Shown here piece by piece: positions 13,801-26,665 of a stretch of 64,000 nucleotides of DNA. Made by a program: the position numbers and the translations under genes. The stretch comes from Sordaria brevicollis (taxonomy: Eukaryota > Ascomycota > Sordariomycetes > Sordariales > Sordariaceae). A model generated the notes under the pieces. That model was given only the letters and a program-made list of their open reading frames with translations. It did not search any database and was not told the DNA's origin. Every line of letters begins with the position of its first letter. Position 1 is the stretch's first letter. The stretch lies in the NCBI GenBank assembly GCA_033439795.1, contig JAUTDP010000004.1:2790001-2854000 (forward strand). The letters run 5' to 3'.

Positions 13801-16800
13801 ATGTTCAGTCAAACATCGCGCGCTCATCGGCACAATCACTCAAGGCTATTGCTCGGCAGTCCCATGCTCAGCAAGTCACTATGGGGTTTGCCCGTTTTAT
13901 CTTCAACTTTGACGACCGCTACTCTACCATGTCCGATGGCGGGATGTTGGGCCCTGGGCACATCGAAAAGACACTCATGCTTTATGTGGAGCTTCTTCAC
14001 ATCTGGATCGACGAGATCAGGCAAAAGACAAAGGAGGCTGAGGCCGAAAGCGACGACCCTGGTGGCGCCGATAAGAGAGGCATCAAACTCGACCTCTCTG
14101 GCATCTGGGCTGAGGTCGATCAAGTAGAAGCACACGGGCTATTCTTCCTCTGTTCGCAGTCCCGGCGTGTGCGGTACTACGCAGTGACAGTTTTGCGCCT
14201 GATCACCGAATTCGACGCAGCTCTGAGGAAGACCAGCAACCACGAAGAGGAAAAGACCACGAGGCTCATCGACATTCTGGAGAACGACTCCAAGCAGGTC
14301 ATGAGCTTCAAGGATGACCACTTGTCTGTCGCTGAACGTAGCAGGCTAGAGCGAGGCATGCAGAACTCAAACAGTCAAGGAGCCCTGCTTGAGCTCTGTA
14401 CCAGCGATGTGTCCTACGATACCACACTTTGGTTCAAAATCTTCCCGAATTTCGTCAGGATCGCTTATGACAAGTGCCCATTCACTGTTACGATCGGGCG
14501 CGATTTGGTCTGCAACAGAATCCTACAGCTCTATCAGGCAATAGTCATCATTTCTGAGCCCTCCGGGAGGATGTACTATGGATCTGATGGGAGCAACTCC
14601 CGAATGGTCAGGACGCCGACCACCCAGCCTGAGGTGCTCGTTGAGCAGTTCAAGCTATATCTCGTCTTTGCTTGCACAACGCTTGCGGACCCAGGTAGTG
14701 TCCAGCCGAGCCCGGCACAAAATGGCCAACACGGCCGAAAGGGGTCCAAAGCCTCTTCAACCGTGGACAAGATTGTCACGGCGCGCACCTTGTTCAAGTA
14801 CTTAAACCCCTTGCTTGGAGCATCACTCAGTAGCGTTAGAGACGCTGCCGTGACCGCAATGGGCTCCATCAACATTCACATATACCGCACCCTTCTCGAG
14901 GAGCTATCGGGACATGTGTCCCGGTGCAACGACGAAGCTCGCGCGCGAATCCAACCACATCAGCGCACTAACAGCAACCCCAGGCGCAACCGGAAGATGG
15001 ATCTGGTGCGAACTGAAATTACTCACGTCTACAGGCTGACGGCACATTTCTTGAAACTGCCTGAGGTGTATAACGACGAGTGGATCATGAATAACCTTGT
15101 CACCTACGCCAAAGACATCAAGCTGTTCCTCATGGACGTCGAGGTCCAGATGGACTGGGAGTTTCAGCGATTGAGGCGTCATTACTGCGGTCTCATGGAA
15201 GAGCTCTTCGAGGGCATCAACCGAACAAAAGACCCATCGCGTTGGATGACGTTTGAGTCCCGCAAGTCGGCCTTCACGCTGATGGAGGACTGGTGTGGCT
15301 TCTCACCCAACCAAGCGCAAATCTCCCAAAGAGAAGCCACCATGAGACAGTCTCTCATCAATGAGCAGGGCGCAGGCGAGCGTGGCAATGTGAGCGCCGC
15401 CATGGAAATCGAGAAGAGAAACTTGCGGACAGCAGCCCTCAGCGCCATGGCGTCACTCTGCGGGGGTCCTATACGTGTGCTTACTGAGAGCGGCTCGTTT
15501 CTCTATTTCGACGCGCGCCGCATGCTGAACTGGATCGATGCCATCTTCAACGCGGAAAGCAACCGTATCAATCTCATCGGCCGGCGAGCCCTGAAGAATC
15601 TGATAGTCCACAACCAGCAATATCCCGCTTTGCTGGACCATTGCATCTTGAAGTGCTACACGACCGAGGTTCCCAAGGTGCTGGCCAGCTACTTCACTGT
15701 GGTGGTAGAAGTGCTTGCGGAGCACCCCGACTACCCTTGTCCATTCTGGAAGCTCCTCGGTCTCTGCTTATTCACCTTGGGTAACGATCAAAGTGGTATA
15801 CGGTCCAAGTCGGCACAGGTCCTGCGGACGGTCGAGGAGCGGCAACAGCCGGCGCGAAACTCCAAGATACAAGACTTCGACATCAGCATCTCCGACAAGA
15901 CCAAGGCCGTCTACAAGCTTGCTCAGTTTGAGATATCCAAGCGACTGGCGAAACAGCACACAGAGTTGGCATTTTACATCTTTTCCGAGTTTACTTACTA
16001 CTTTAAGGAGGTAGGGTCAGTGGCCCAGAGGAATGTGGTTGCCATCATCCTTCCCTGGATCCAGTCAATAGAGTTGACCGTCGATCCCAATGGCGGGCCG
16101 ACCGCACAATCATATGTGCTTCTCGCCAACCTTCTCGAAATCACCATCAAGTCGAGCGCGGCCTTGCACAACGAGGTCCAGGCACTCTGGCAGGCTCTGG
16201 CGACCGGCCCGCACCCTGGCAATGTTCGGCTGATTCTGGACTTTATCATGTCGCTCTGCCTGGAACGACGGGAGCAGAACTTTGTCGAATATGCCAAGCA
16301 GATTGTGGTGTTCCTTGCCAGCACCAGCAGCGCCCCCGGAAACAAGGTGATAGAGTTCCTGTTGCTGCAAATCACGCCAAAGTCCATGGTAACAAACGAC
16401 AAGCGGGAAGCTGTGCCGCCGCCGCCTGATATCAACACGCTGCCTTACTGTGCAGATCTCTCAGAAGTGCTGCCCATAGGGACGAAACAGGCTGGCTTTT
16501 CTCTTGGCCAGCTTTCCCTAATACTGCTGGTTGATCTCATGGTGGCGCCAGTTTGCCTTGTTCCTGATAATGTGCCTGTACTACTTCAGGTGGTTACCGT
16601 TCTCTGGGATCATTACACGGCGCTCGTCCAAGAGCAAGCTCGCGAGATGTTGGTACATCTAATACACGAGCTAGTCATTTCGAGACTCGATGATGACACT
16701 CCTCGGTCTACGAGAGAATCCATCGAGGGTCTGATCGATGCCATTCGCCGACATGACCGGTCCGTGGTGTGGGGCTACGAAGATAGCAATGGCAACGTGG

Positions 16801-19589
16801 GCGCTCACGACAACAAGGTGCCCCCGAGCATGGAGTATCTTACCAGTGAAATGGTCAAGACTTTCGAGATCACATTCCCAGGCATCAAGGAGAAGTGGGG
16901 CAGGCTGTCGTTGACTTGGGCAACATCGTGTCCGGTCAGGCACTTGGCCTGTCGATCTTTCCAGATCTTCAGATGCATCTTGACGTCTCTTGACCACTAC
17001 ATGCTAGGAGATATGATTGCAAGGCTCTGCAGTACCATCTCAGACGAGGACACTGAGCTCCAGAAGTTCTCCATGGAGGTGCTGACGACGCTGAAAACAC
17101 TTGTGGCGAAGCTGGACGCCGATAAGCTACTCACCTTTCCGCAACTCTTCTGGACAACGTGCGCATGCCTGGAGTCCATCAACGAGTGCGAGTTTCTTGA
17201 GGCAGTCGAGATGCTCAATGAATTCCTGGACAAACTGGACTTTCACTCGCCAACCGTTCGAAGGATGCTGCTCGATGGCCAGCCCTCTAAGTGGGACGGC
17301 TCGTTTGAAGGTCTACAGCCCCTTCTGTACAAAGGTCTGCGGTCTTCAACCTGTCTGGATCTGACTTTGACTACCCTCGATAAGCTCATCATCCTACCCA
17401 GTGATCCCTTGATAGGAGACGGCGGCCGGTTCTTCTTTACTATTCTGGCAAACTTTCCTCGTCTCCTGTATGCTATGGAGGAGGAGTCGCCCGATCCGGC
17501 TGTTGTGCCGACCGTGGAGACGCTCTTGCACATTGCCGATATCCAAGGGTTCCGGAGCATCGCCGTCGCTCTGGACGACTATCTTGGCCAGCGCTACCAA
17601 TCAGCCAAGGATTTCGTGGTCCAGCTGTACGCAGCACTGCGCGAGTACTACTTGCCTGATCTTGAATTCCAGATGCTCACGATGCTGATGGGCTTGCTCA
17701 CCAACGCCACCGCTTGGGTCAAAATTCACACCATGCGGATCCTCCGGGTCATCATAACTGAGGTGGACATGAAGAAGCCTGAGATTGCCAGCCACGGGTC
17801 CGACATGATCTCACCGCTCCTGCGTCTACTCCAAACCGAGTACTGCATGGAAGCTCTCGAAGTGCTCGACAACATCATGAGCATGACTGGCTCATCGATG
17901 GACAAGCACCATCTCCGCATGAGCATGACACGCTTCACCTCCAAGGCTGTCCGGAAAGAATACGAGCGCGCGCAAAGTCTGTTCGGCATCCCGGAGGCAT
18001 CTGGCTGGGCTATTCCCATGCCGGCTCGCAAGACCGAGTCGACACGGGCTAACACGCATGCTGTCTTCTACATGTGCCAGATGAACTCGCAAAACATGGA
18101 GGGCGGCATGCCAGAGAGCGATATTCCTACGCCGGCCGAGATGGAGTTTGAGTTCGAGTTCCACGACGAGTATGCCTACGGATACCTACCCGTTTCTGAT
18201 CGGGCCGATACCATGATGTCGGACGACGCACGTGGGCTGGAGCATCAACCCATGGGTGACCTCATCTCTAAGCTTGATAGCCTGGACGACTTCTTTGACG
18301 ACCTGTCGTCGACCGGACCGCCTAGCGAAGGACGATCATCTAGGACCATCACGGAGTTCTCCCCGGACAGCTTCGACTCCGGTGCGCAGTTGTACGACGA
18401 GCAGATCTTGCCCATCTTGCACCAAGCGTCGGCAAACAACAACAATAACAACATCACCGCGGCATTCCAGAGTGGTTTTGCAGACAGGCCGAGCTTGTTC
18501 TCTGGAGGCGGGCCTGGACCAGCTGTCGTCGCAGGCTCTACCACTTCCTCACCCATTAGTCCCTCGATGATGCACCCCGCCACATTTGGCAGCATCAGTA
18601 GCATCGTCGGCGGCAGCGGCAACAGCATGGACACAGGCGGAGGACCAGGCGGTGTTGTCATCACCTCGCCCACGGCTTCAACCACTTCCACCACATCCAA
18701 CACCTCGCAGCTGCGACCTTTCTTAATGACAAACGTCCGACCGGGACTGCATGCTAGATCCATCACCTCCCCCTCGGCGCCAGCTTCTTATCTTGCCAAC
18801 ATCGGTGACTTTACGTCTGATGACGACGACAACAACGGCATGGCTGACTATCCAGAGGACATCGACGTCTTTTCTGATAACGACGAAGACACCACCGGCG
18901 GTCAGCAGCAATATCCTCGGCCTTCGACGGCAACTGGTAGTAGCTCCGGCGTTCCGCAGTTCCACCATCCAAATTATCACATCTCGTCATCTACCAGTGG
19001 CGGCGGAAGTCACAGTGGTAACCACTACTACAACAGCGGTAGCCACAGCGCCAGTCCAAGCGTCAGCGTCGGCCCCGGACCGGTCGTGCCCCTTATCCCA
19101 ACCACCTCATCTTCAGCAACAGAAGGCGGCTCCGGCACATCCTCAAAGCTCGAAAACATGATCCGTCCCTTCGCCCAAAGTACCCGCTCCCGCATGCGCC
19201 GTTTGACCGGAGGAGGCGGAGGGGGAAGTAGTCGGTCCGCTAGAGACGCGGCGGCGGCGGCTGCTGCTGCTGCAGCGAGTGTAGGAGGGCCGTTGTCGCC
19301 GCAGGTACCCAAAGTGCCTAATGCTTTCTTGCCACTGGGTCATCAACATCATCATCATCATCATCATCAGCCACAGCATTCTGGGGCGTCTGGTTCAAGT
19401 GCCGGATCTGGGTCGGTGTTGTCGGCTTCGGGATCGGGATCGGCTCAGAGTGGCGGTCAGGGTCAGGGGCATGGCTTGCAGGGGCAAGGAGGTGTACAGG
19501 GCCAAGGGCACAACAACAGCAGCAATCAATCGGCGAGCTCGAGAGCGCAGACGCCGGTGTTGGCGGGGGAGATTCAGATGATGATGTGA
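10846..19589 (+). CDS. tao3: Furry/Tao3/Mor2/PAG1-type cell morphogenesis protein
   Basis: A giant scaffold of the Furry family, which binds NDR/LATS kinases (COT-1 in Neurospora) with Mob proteins to control polarised growth and septation. The main exon, 11173-19589, is one uninterrupted frame with no in-frame ATG near its start. A 4-nt first coding exon (ATGG, 10846-10849), a GTAAGT donor, a CTGAC branch site and a CACAG acceptor join in phase to give M-A-P-S-Q-T-L-P and 2806 residues, a usual size for fungal members. The body is helical, repeat-like sequence matching the N-terminal, central and C-terminal Mor2/PAG1 regions. From about nt 18400 it becomes low in complexity, with Asn, Ser/Gly, Ala10 and His8 runs. 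The 323-nt first intron is long for this genome. Family call is firm; the start exon is inferred from splice signals and phase. Confidence 0.88.
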
Positions 19590-21057
19590 AGCGTTACTGC
19601 CATACAAAAAAAGTATTTGGAAGGATATGTTTGCGGAATGTGGGGGCGGTGGTCTGAAAGGGAAGTGGCACGGTGTTCTCTGAAAGGGAACTGGTATTTC
19701 ATCTTCTTTTCTCTTGGTATTTGTGGAGTATTTACTTTGCGCGGAGTAATATTGGGTGAGGGATACCATGGGAGGAATACTTGTCTTGCTTTATGTAGTT
19801 GTGCATTGAATGATGAACTCGGGGACTTGGAAGGGAAAATAACTGCGATGTCTTCTCAGGACGAAACAGTTTTGTGGTGATGATTGGTTACACTGTACCG
19901 AGCGATCGTGGTTAATGAAGAAAAGGGGCGCCCAAAAACCGGAAATAAATATTGCTTCTTGGGGAGACAACTCCGGGGATGGCTGGATCTTGGCTTGGGG
20001 GGACCGGCCGGGTACGTTTTCCTCGAGCTGCCTAAAACAGAAACACACAAACAAACCTCCCTCGGGCTCCCGAAGATCCGCCGCTGGATCATTTAACAGC
20101 TCCATTTGCTTTTTGGAGCAATGTTTTCCCCTTTGGGCGGTGAGCATTTCTCTCTCCCTCAAGCTCAGCTTCCCTCTTGCAGCCACTTATGTGATAATAC
20201 CACCGCAGATACAGTGTGAGAGGGTGCTAACGATGCTCTTGGCTCTTGTCGATTTCGGGTGATGATATTCGCAGCTAATCCACTCTGCTGCTCAGCTATT
20301 GGCGGTTAGTAGCAGAGACTACAATAGGGCTGAAGGACTTTGTCCTGCTTGTCCCGTTCTCGTCTGGCTCCCTCCAATCATCACCATCGGAGTGTTTGTC
20401 TTTTCCGTTACCCAATCCACGCCGTTGGAGTCTGAGTTGGCTGCTGGTTTGGGAATAAGCAATGGACTATCGGCCAGTGCTTAGCAGATCCGATAAATGA
20501 CGAGCCTCCTTGTTCGGCCTGCTGGAATTGGGAGTCGGTGTCGCTCCAACGAAAAGACAGACTGACATACTGGCCTAGCCATAGCAGGCAAGTTCCGGCG
20601 TCGATAGGTTCTCTGCGGTTCTATTCGTACCTCCTGCCGTGGCTCCTTTCAATGCTTGCTCGGTTGGACCGGCGACCTAGAGTTTCTCTTCTCTTTCCAG
20701 ATTCCGCCATTCCCATCCCCTGATTGTGTACTTCGCCGACGTTGCTCCCTCTCGTCTTTTTGCGAGTGCCCAACATTTCGCACGTCTCAGTCTCTTCTCC
20801 GCTACATTCGTTTCATCTGTGTTTCTAACAACACACCACGCCTAGCCTACATCGATCAAAATCTGCTTTTTTGTTCTTTGTTCCCCGTTGCCACACGAGC
20901 GAAAGCTTACAGGCGATCCGCTCCATTGGGTTTCTGGGAACTGAATGCGGTAGAGACGCATACCTGACCAGCTACATACCACTGAATCCTTACCCTCGAG
21001 GGATTCTCTCTGTGGATTCTTCCTTGAGCGTTCCATTAAAGGCAGCAGCAATCGATC
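19590..21057. other. Intergenic region, promoter of the zinc-cluster gene
   Basis: Holds the 3' flank of the Tao3-like gene and the upstream region and leader of the Zn(II)2Cys6 gene. No open frame here has a recognisable domain or plausible composition. I see no RNA gene or repeat. Confidence 0.5.
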
Positions 21058-23802
21058 ATGGTTAGAGCAGGAAGACAAAAGGTCAGAACGGGGTGTTATA
21101 CATGCAAGTGCGTAATTCGGTTTACTTTTCCTTTTTTTTCGATCTTATTTTATCCATTCATCCGCCCATCCCTTTTGGCAACTTCGCTTCCCTTTAAAGT
21201 GCCTATCATCTACCTACTTGAGCTGTGTGCCAACTCGTACGATGAGGCTGCTTCGCTCGGACCTGCCCCATATCCTGTTGGCATGAGCGTCCAATGTAAC
21301 TTCGCCGAAACCATACCGCCCGCTCAGTCACCACAGCTTTCACACAGAGCCCAGCCTTATTTTTACCTTTCTTAGCACGGAACCCTATCTCACCCTCAAA
21401 GATACTCCGGAGCTCACCTCCATCCACTTTCATATATCCCGTCTACTGCTCGCTTCAAAATGCCATCAGAGAAGGATCCATAGGCTAACAAGAGCAACGC
21501 TGCCGTCTGCACTTGCTTCCGTCATGACAGAATCCGCAAAGTAAAATGTGACGAGACCAAGCCAGCATGTCTTCGTTGTACGAAGACGGGCCGCAGATGT
21601 GATGGCTATCCAGCCCCTCCGTTGCATTCTCAGTCATGGCAAGAGCTCTTGGCCAAACGACCCATCATTCCGGCCGTCACCCATCGACACAATTCTCAGG
21701 AAGGGCGGGCCCTCCAGTTCTATCGATGCGTGCTGGCACCCACCTTCTCCGGGTCGCTAGACGACGACTTCTGGACCCTCTTGGTGAGCCAGGCCAGCTA
21801 CCAGAACCCCGTCGTCCGGCATGCCGTCGTTGCCATCAGCTCTATCTGCGAGCTCATCGGCGACCCGAGCGTCAAGGGCCAGGCCCTCGTCAAGTTTCCT
21901 AAAGGTCGATATGCCATCGGCCATTATAACCGCGCCCTTCAGGACATCTCCAAGACGGATGACGAGGCCATGGTCATCTTTGTCTGTATCTTGTTCGTCT
22001 GCATAGAAATCCTCCAGGGCAACCGCGAGGCCGCCATTTCTCACTGCCACCATGGCGTCCAGATTCTCAACCAGCTCAACGGGGGCAAGCGCAGGCTCAA
22101 TTCGTCAAGTGCCATCTTGTCCCGGGACCAACTACTGAATCCCTTTGCCCGTCTGAGTATCTTCCCCTTCTTTTACGGCAGCACAGTGGACGTGTTTCCG
22201 AGCCTTCTACGGCACGTGTCCGAGGCGCCGGAGGGCGGTACGCCAGGTGCCGTTCCCGCATCCGACAGTGCCCTGACGGTGCTCGACGAGCTTCGGTCCG
22301 GTCTCGACCTCCTCGTGGCGCGGGCCATGCGCTTCCTTCGCTCTGCGGACCCCTACCGGATCGGGCCGTCGCGGCATGACCCCGTGCCCTCTCAGATCCT
22401 AACCGAGCAGGCAGACCTGACTAAGTCCATCGACGACTGGCTAGTCCGCTTCACCATCTTCAGCGCCGTACACTCCCCCACCGAGGACGCGGCGGGTTTG
22501 TTCTACCAGATGCGCATGAAGAGCTACATTACCAAGATCTGGATCGCCACGGCCTTGGACCGCACCGAGATGGTCTACGACCGGTTCGTCCCGCTATTCC
22601 GGGAGATCGTCGACATGGCGGGCCGCTACCTAGCCGCGGAAAAGAGTCGCCCGCGAGCGCGAGCAACAGGACCGTCAACGCCGCCACCACCTCGTGCTGC
22701 CAGCGAAGACATGGATCCCGGATCTCCTGCCAGTACATATAGCAGCACCACGTCCACCAAGAACCCCACCACCAACAACGCTTACAACACCAACAAACCC
22801 CGTTTCGTCTACGAAATGGCCTACCTCCCCATGCTCTACTTCGTCGTCATGCGATGCCGCCACCTCGAAACGCGCGTGTCAGCCTTGGAGCACATGACCA
22901 CGCTTTCCGCCCTGCACCAAGGGCTCTGGGACTCGACGCTAACGTTTTGCATCGGCTGGCGACTAATTGAGATTGAGCACGGCGCCGACCGCGAGACTTT
23001 GCTGTTATCTATGGCTCAGGCTAAGGGCGCGTTGGGACATCGTACGCCGAGCAGTCGTCTGGGAGGTCTTCAAGTGGCGCCAGATTACAACTCGTTGGTG
23101 GGGAGGATGACGACGCCGATGCCGCCCGACAGGATGAGGCTGCGGGAGTGTGTGATTACGGGGGAACATAAGGAGGAGATGCCGGCGGCGGGTGGGCAGC
23201 AAGAGCAAGGGCAGCGGCGGGGAGGTAGTCCAACACCAAGAAAGGGATCGGGCTTGAGGACAGGATATAGGAGGGTGATTTTCCATGTTTGGAGACCGGA
23301 GAATGAAGGGGGCGTAGGCACGTTTGAGGAGTGGGTGCCTATTGCGGAACCGCCGCCGATGAGGGATATGTGTTATGATTACGAGTTTTCTCAACAGCAT
23401 GCGGCGGCGGCGGCGGCGGCGGCGATGACGACCACGACGACGGTGGGAGGGAATGAGTTTGTTCAGCCAATGAAAATGGAGCCGGCCTCTACGAGTACAA
23501 GCTTTGGGTCGGGTTTTGTGGTGGAGGAATTGAAGCCCACTGCTACAACTAGCTTCAGGTCATCAGGGTTTGTGGAGGAGTTGAAGCCCATCTCAAGCTT
23601 TCCACTTGGATCGCAACACCCGAACCCCGGTTATGTCGAAGAACTGAAACCCATCTCCAACTTTGGCTCAGGATCAGCAAGGGGAGGGGGGTTTGTTGAC
23701 GTGGGATACGGAGGAGGGGAGCTTCATGTGCAGCAGCAAGATCTACCAACGAGGACTATGCCGCCTGTTTACGATGGGTTGAGGTTGGAAAGTGTCGTTT
23801 GA
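21058..23802 (+). CDS. Zn(II)2Cys6 fungal transcription factor
   Basis: Fungal-specific DNA-binding regulator, presumably nuclear; target genes unknown. Exons 21058-21107 and 21531-23802 (intron 423 nt, donor GTGCGT, acceptor GACAG) join in phase to 773 residues. The join rebuilds a complete zinc cluster, Cys13-X2-Cys16-X6-Cys23-X6-Cys30-X2-Cys33-X6-Cys40, with the basic KIRKVK stretch between the second and third Cys. The middle region (about 55-500) is helical, like the fungal-specific transcription factor domain, with a motif FYRCVLAPTFSG typical of this subgroup. The C-terminus is low in complexity: poly-Ala, then three copies of VEELKP. It converges with the dioxygenase gene at 24238. 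Convergence does not by itself imply that it regulates that gene. Confidence 0.88.
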
Positions 23803-24237
23803 AAAGTTGAGTGGAAGTAATTAGGGTGCACTTGACCTTTCTTTATGTCGTCAGGAAGGCAAATGGGAGGTTGGGATTTGTTATCAAAAGTTGAATGGGC
23901 AACCGGTTAAGGGGCAAAGGTTTTTGGGTCGTTAATAACTTTGGGTAATACCATGTACACGAATGTCGGTATTTTTCTTTGGCTCAGATTCAATTCCCAA
24001 TAGCACGGAGTTGAAGGTTTCCTCTTACATTTTTGTTGGATTCGCTGTTGGACTTGGTGGTTGAGAATTGAAAGGTCAAAGTGCAGCATCCTGTTCCTTG
24101 TGAGATTCTGCTTATGAATTCAGGTTGCTGGAGATATATAATGAAGAATATAAAGTATTTGGAAGCAAAAACGAATGAACTAGGTAAGCAAGGTATCATT
24201 GAAAATTATTCCACTCATCAACTCCCATTCCTCCAGC
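23803..24237. other. Convergent 3' flanks
   Basis: Short spacer between the stop codons of the zinc-cluster gene (+) and the dioxygenase gene (-). It is AT-richer than the flanking exons and should hold both 3' UTRs. I see no gene. Confidence 0.6.
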
Positions 24238-25701
24238 TCAAGCAGCAACACCAACCTCCACCGCTCCCACCGTCAACCCAGGAATCCTCTCATCCTTGAT
24301 CTCCACGATACCCTCCTCTTGTTCCGCATGGACCATCACCTCTTCCGCTTCCTCCTCAGGCCCCAACGGAAACTCGCTCCCAGCAATATTGCACTGCCTA
24401 AATAGCCTCACCTCCGTCTCCGCAAACGCGCCCACCACGCTGTGCAGCGTGCCCCTGTTATGGAAAATCACCAGGTCACCCTCCTCCCAATCATGCGCAT
24501 ACACACAGTCCGGCGCAATCCCCGGTCTCTGCAGGCAATATACAATCTCCCTCACCTGCTCCAAATCCTCCACCACGCTTCCATCCGCCAAATGCAGTCT
24601 CCTGATGGCGCTGGGATGCACCTGCAGCGCCAACTTGCCCGTCACGGGGTTCTTCCAGCACATGGGCAAGATCTGGATCTTGTCCTGTTCGATAACCGGC
24701 AGTTCTTCCAGGGGCATCTCCTTTCCTTCTGATACCAGACCCAGGCCCGTGGAGCGGGACTTGGCGGAGGACATCCACACGTAGGGGTGAGGTGCGTATT
24801 CGACTTTCGTCGTGCGAGCAAACGCTTTTTGGGTCTCGGATAGCATGTCGTACATTTTGTAACCGGAGACAAAGGCTGTGGTGCCGAGGGGAACGTCCAG
24901 CTCGTCGCCAGTGCCGTCATCGTAAACGCACGTTTGGCGGCGGCCTTTGGGAACCTTGACGGCTAGGAGGGTGGTCACGACGGGAGGAGCGCGGGCGACG
25001 CCACCGTAGAGAGCGGCGTCGATGTGCCATCTATAGAAACGAGTGTGGGTGAGGTCGTGAGAGTCGGGGATGGAGGTGGCGTGGAAGGTGCGGTGGTGAG
25101 GGTGGCGGAGCTGGATGTTGGTCAGCCCTTCGTAGGAGGGCACGAAGCCGTTGCCGATTACTTGGACTTGAGGCTGGTGGGGGATGGTCTTGAGGTCGGG
25201 GTGGAGGATGGATTTGGAGCCGACGGAGGCGGAGGACTTGTCGTTGCCGTGACCGTAGAGGGGAGCGGCGAGAGGGTCGAAGCGCTGGGTGAGCTCGTAC
25301 TGGGCCTTGGGGGTGACGTGGGATTGGTTCTTGATGACGAGGACTTGGTGGGTGAAGAGTGCGGTGCGGAGGACGTCAAAGGTTTGATCTGTTTCGAAAC
25401 AGAAAAGGTTAGTGTCGATGTCAGGGAAGATGAACAATGCCAGCATGGAAATAATCTGGCTTGAAATTTTGGTGTTGCCTTACCGAGGAGGTTACCGATT
25501 TTACGGGTATTCTCCCATGTATAAATGGTAGATCACAAATCATCATATAACCACAAATAGTATCGAGTTTCACGTTGATGCAGCCTTACCAGTCAAGTTC
25601 TCAATGTCGACTCCTGTTACGGAAGCTCCAAAGTCGAGGTTGGAGCCCTCAGGATGTGTCAATGGGGTGACGACGGGCATGCCGGTAGTGGTTGAAGCCA
25701 T
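24238..25701 (-). CDS. xanA: Fe(II)/2-oxoglutarate dioxygenase, probable xanthine dioxygenase (XanA type)
   Basis: TauD-superfamily oxygenase; the XanA subgroup oxidises xanthine to uric acid using 2-oxoglutarate and O2. Exons 25701-25590 and 25388-24238 (intron 201 nt) join in phase to 420 residues. The iron site is visible as HID (His159, Asp161) in RWHIDAALYG and His353 in RGTLHSVVG; Arg365 in ETEVRLF fits the 2-oxoglutarate-binding Arg. HPDLKTIPHQPQVQVIG and GRRQTCVYDDGTGDELDVP look specific to the XanA subgroup rather than taurine dioxygenases. I chose the ATG at 25701 (CAAGATGGC) over 25833 because a TATA box at about 25860 puts transcription start near 25830. A second GTAAGG inside the intron could give a minor splice form, but its middle exon would hit a stop. 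The upstream purine-regulator site supports the substrate call. Confidence 0.8.
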
Positions 25702-25854
25702 CTTGGATATGCTGCGTGTTGGTAGTAAAGTGTCGGGTCGATTCTCTGTCTCTTGTAAATCTGTAGTGGTATCAGATTTCGGGATTTCAAAAAGTGCTTG
25801 ATGATATTGAACTGCTTCAGTTTCGAACACCATGACGATGAGATGATGTCCCCT

Positions 25855-25868
25855 TACTTATATACTCA
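25855..25868 (-). promoter_or_regulatory. TATA box of the XanA-type gene
   Basis: Read on the minus strand this is AGTATATAAGTAA, a good TATA element. It lies about 155 nt upstream of the chosen ATG and only about 25-30 nt upstream of the alternative ATG at 25833, which would put that ATG at or before transcription start. Confidence 0.6.
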
Positions 25869-25899
25869 TGTATAAGTCGTCGTTTGCCCCCTCAAACCC

Positions 25900-25950
25900 C
25901 TTATCAAGTTCCTTGATGTTGCGTCCCATGGTGGAGTCGGCCGAGTCCGA
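25900..25950. promoter_or_regulatory. Purine-catabolism activator site plus GATA site
   Basis: Positions 25937-25950 read TCGGCCGAGTCCGA, an exact TCGG-N6-CCGA palindrome. This is the consensus bound by the purine-pathway zinc-cluster activator UaY of Aspergillus (PCO-1 is the Neurospora counterpart). It sits about 236 nt upstream of the xanthine dioxygenase-like start. A GATAAG box lies at 25900-25905 (minus strand), with further GATA boxes at 26082-26088, 26103-26108 and 26141-26147, the class bound by AreA/NIT-2 during nitrogen limitation. Sequence matches are seen directly; function is inferred. Confidence 0.65.
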
Positions 25951-26665
25951 TGACACAATGCATATGCCAAATCCCCAAAAAGACGGGGAGATCCTCAGGA
26001 ACATGCATCCTCCAATGTTCGGAAAGATGGGAACTTCTGCATAGTGTGGCTGTTTCGTTTAGGTAGCCTAGGAGATCCAGGAGATAAGGCGGCGATCACT
26101 GATTATCTGACTGCATTTGTCTCACTGTTACCACACCAAGAGATAAGCTCGGACGGGGCTCCGGCCGACGGCCACTCACCTCCTTGGCGAAGTCCTTAAC
26201 GGCCAACTCCGCCATCCGGCAAACAGCGATGAATTCGTACCGTAGGAAGTCGTTATCCATTTCGACGGGTTGGCTCATGTGTTTCAACATTATCGGTTTC
26301 ACAAAAGCGTGCGAAGTTCGTTGTTGGTCGCATACGAAGGCGAAAGTGTTATCTACGGAGACAGTAATCGATAAGGCGTTGTTAGCTTCGTCCGTTATTC
26401 CCGATGTCACGCTACGATAGAGCCGAAGCCGGAAGCCGGTGAATGTTTGACAGAGGGTAATTACAGATTTGATTTAGACGGAAAACTCGTAGATCCACCT
26501 TGCCAGGTTTAGGTGAAGGAAACCTACAGGTATAGTGAGAAAACATTCGCAAAGAGGACGAAGGGTTCCTTAACGGAGAGATGTGATGAAGTCGCTGTAC
26601 CACAGGGTGGCACGTGGAGCAGCAGTCATAAGGTCCAGCTGTCAAGCTCTAACTCAACAATAAAA
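25951..26665. other. Upstream region between the XanA-type gene and tRNA-Tyr
   Basis: Contains three of the GATA boxes. A 104-codon minus-strand frame at 26096-26410 has protein-like composition but no recognisable domain, and it overlaps the likely regulatory region, so I leave it uncalled. Confidence 0.45.

Noticed and set aside
25483..25520. Possible extra middle exon in the XanA-like gene ending at a second GTAAGG
   Set aside because: Joining it to the first exon in phase runs into a stop codon; a single 201-nt intron gives the family-consistent sequence.
26096..26410. 104-codon minus-strand frame upstream of the XanA-like gene
   Set aside because: Protein-like composition, but no domain, and it overlaps GATA sites in a likely regulatory region. 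It could be a gene remnant; not enough evidence.
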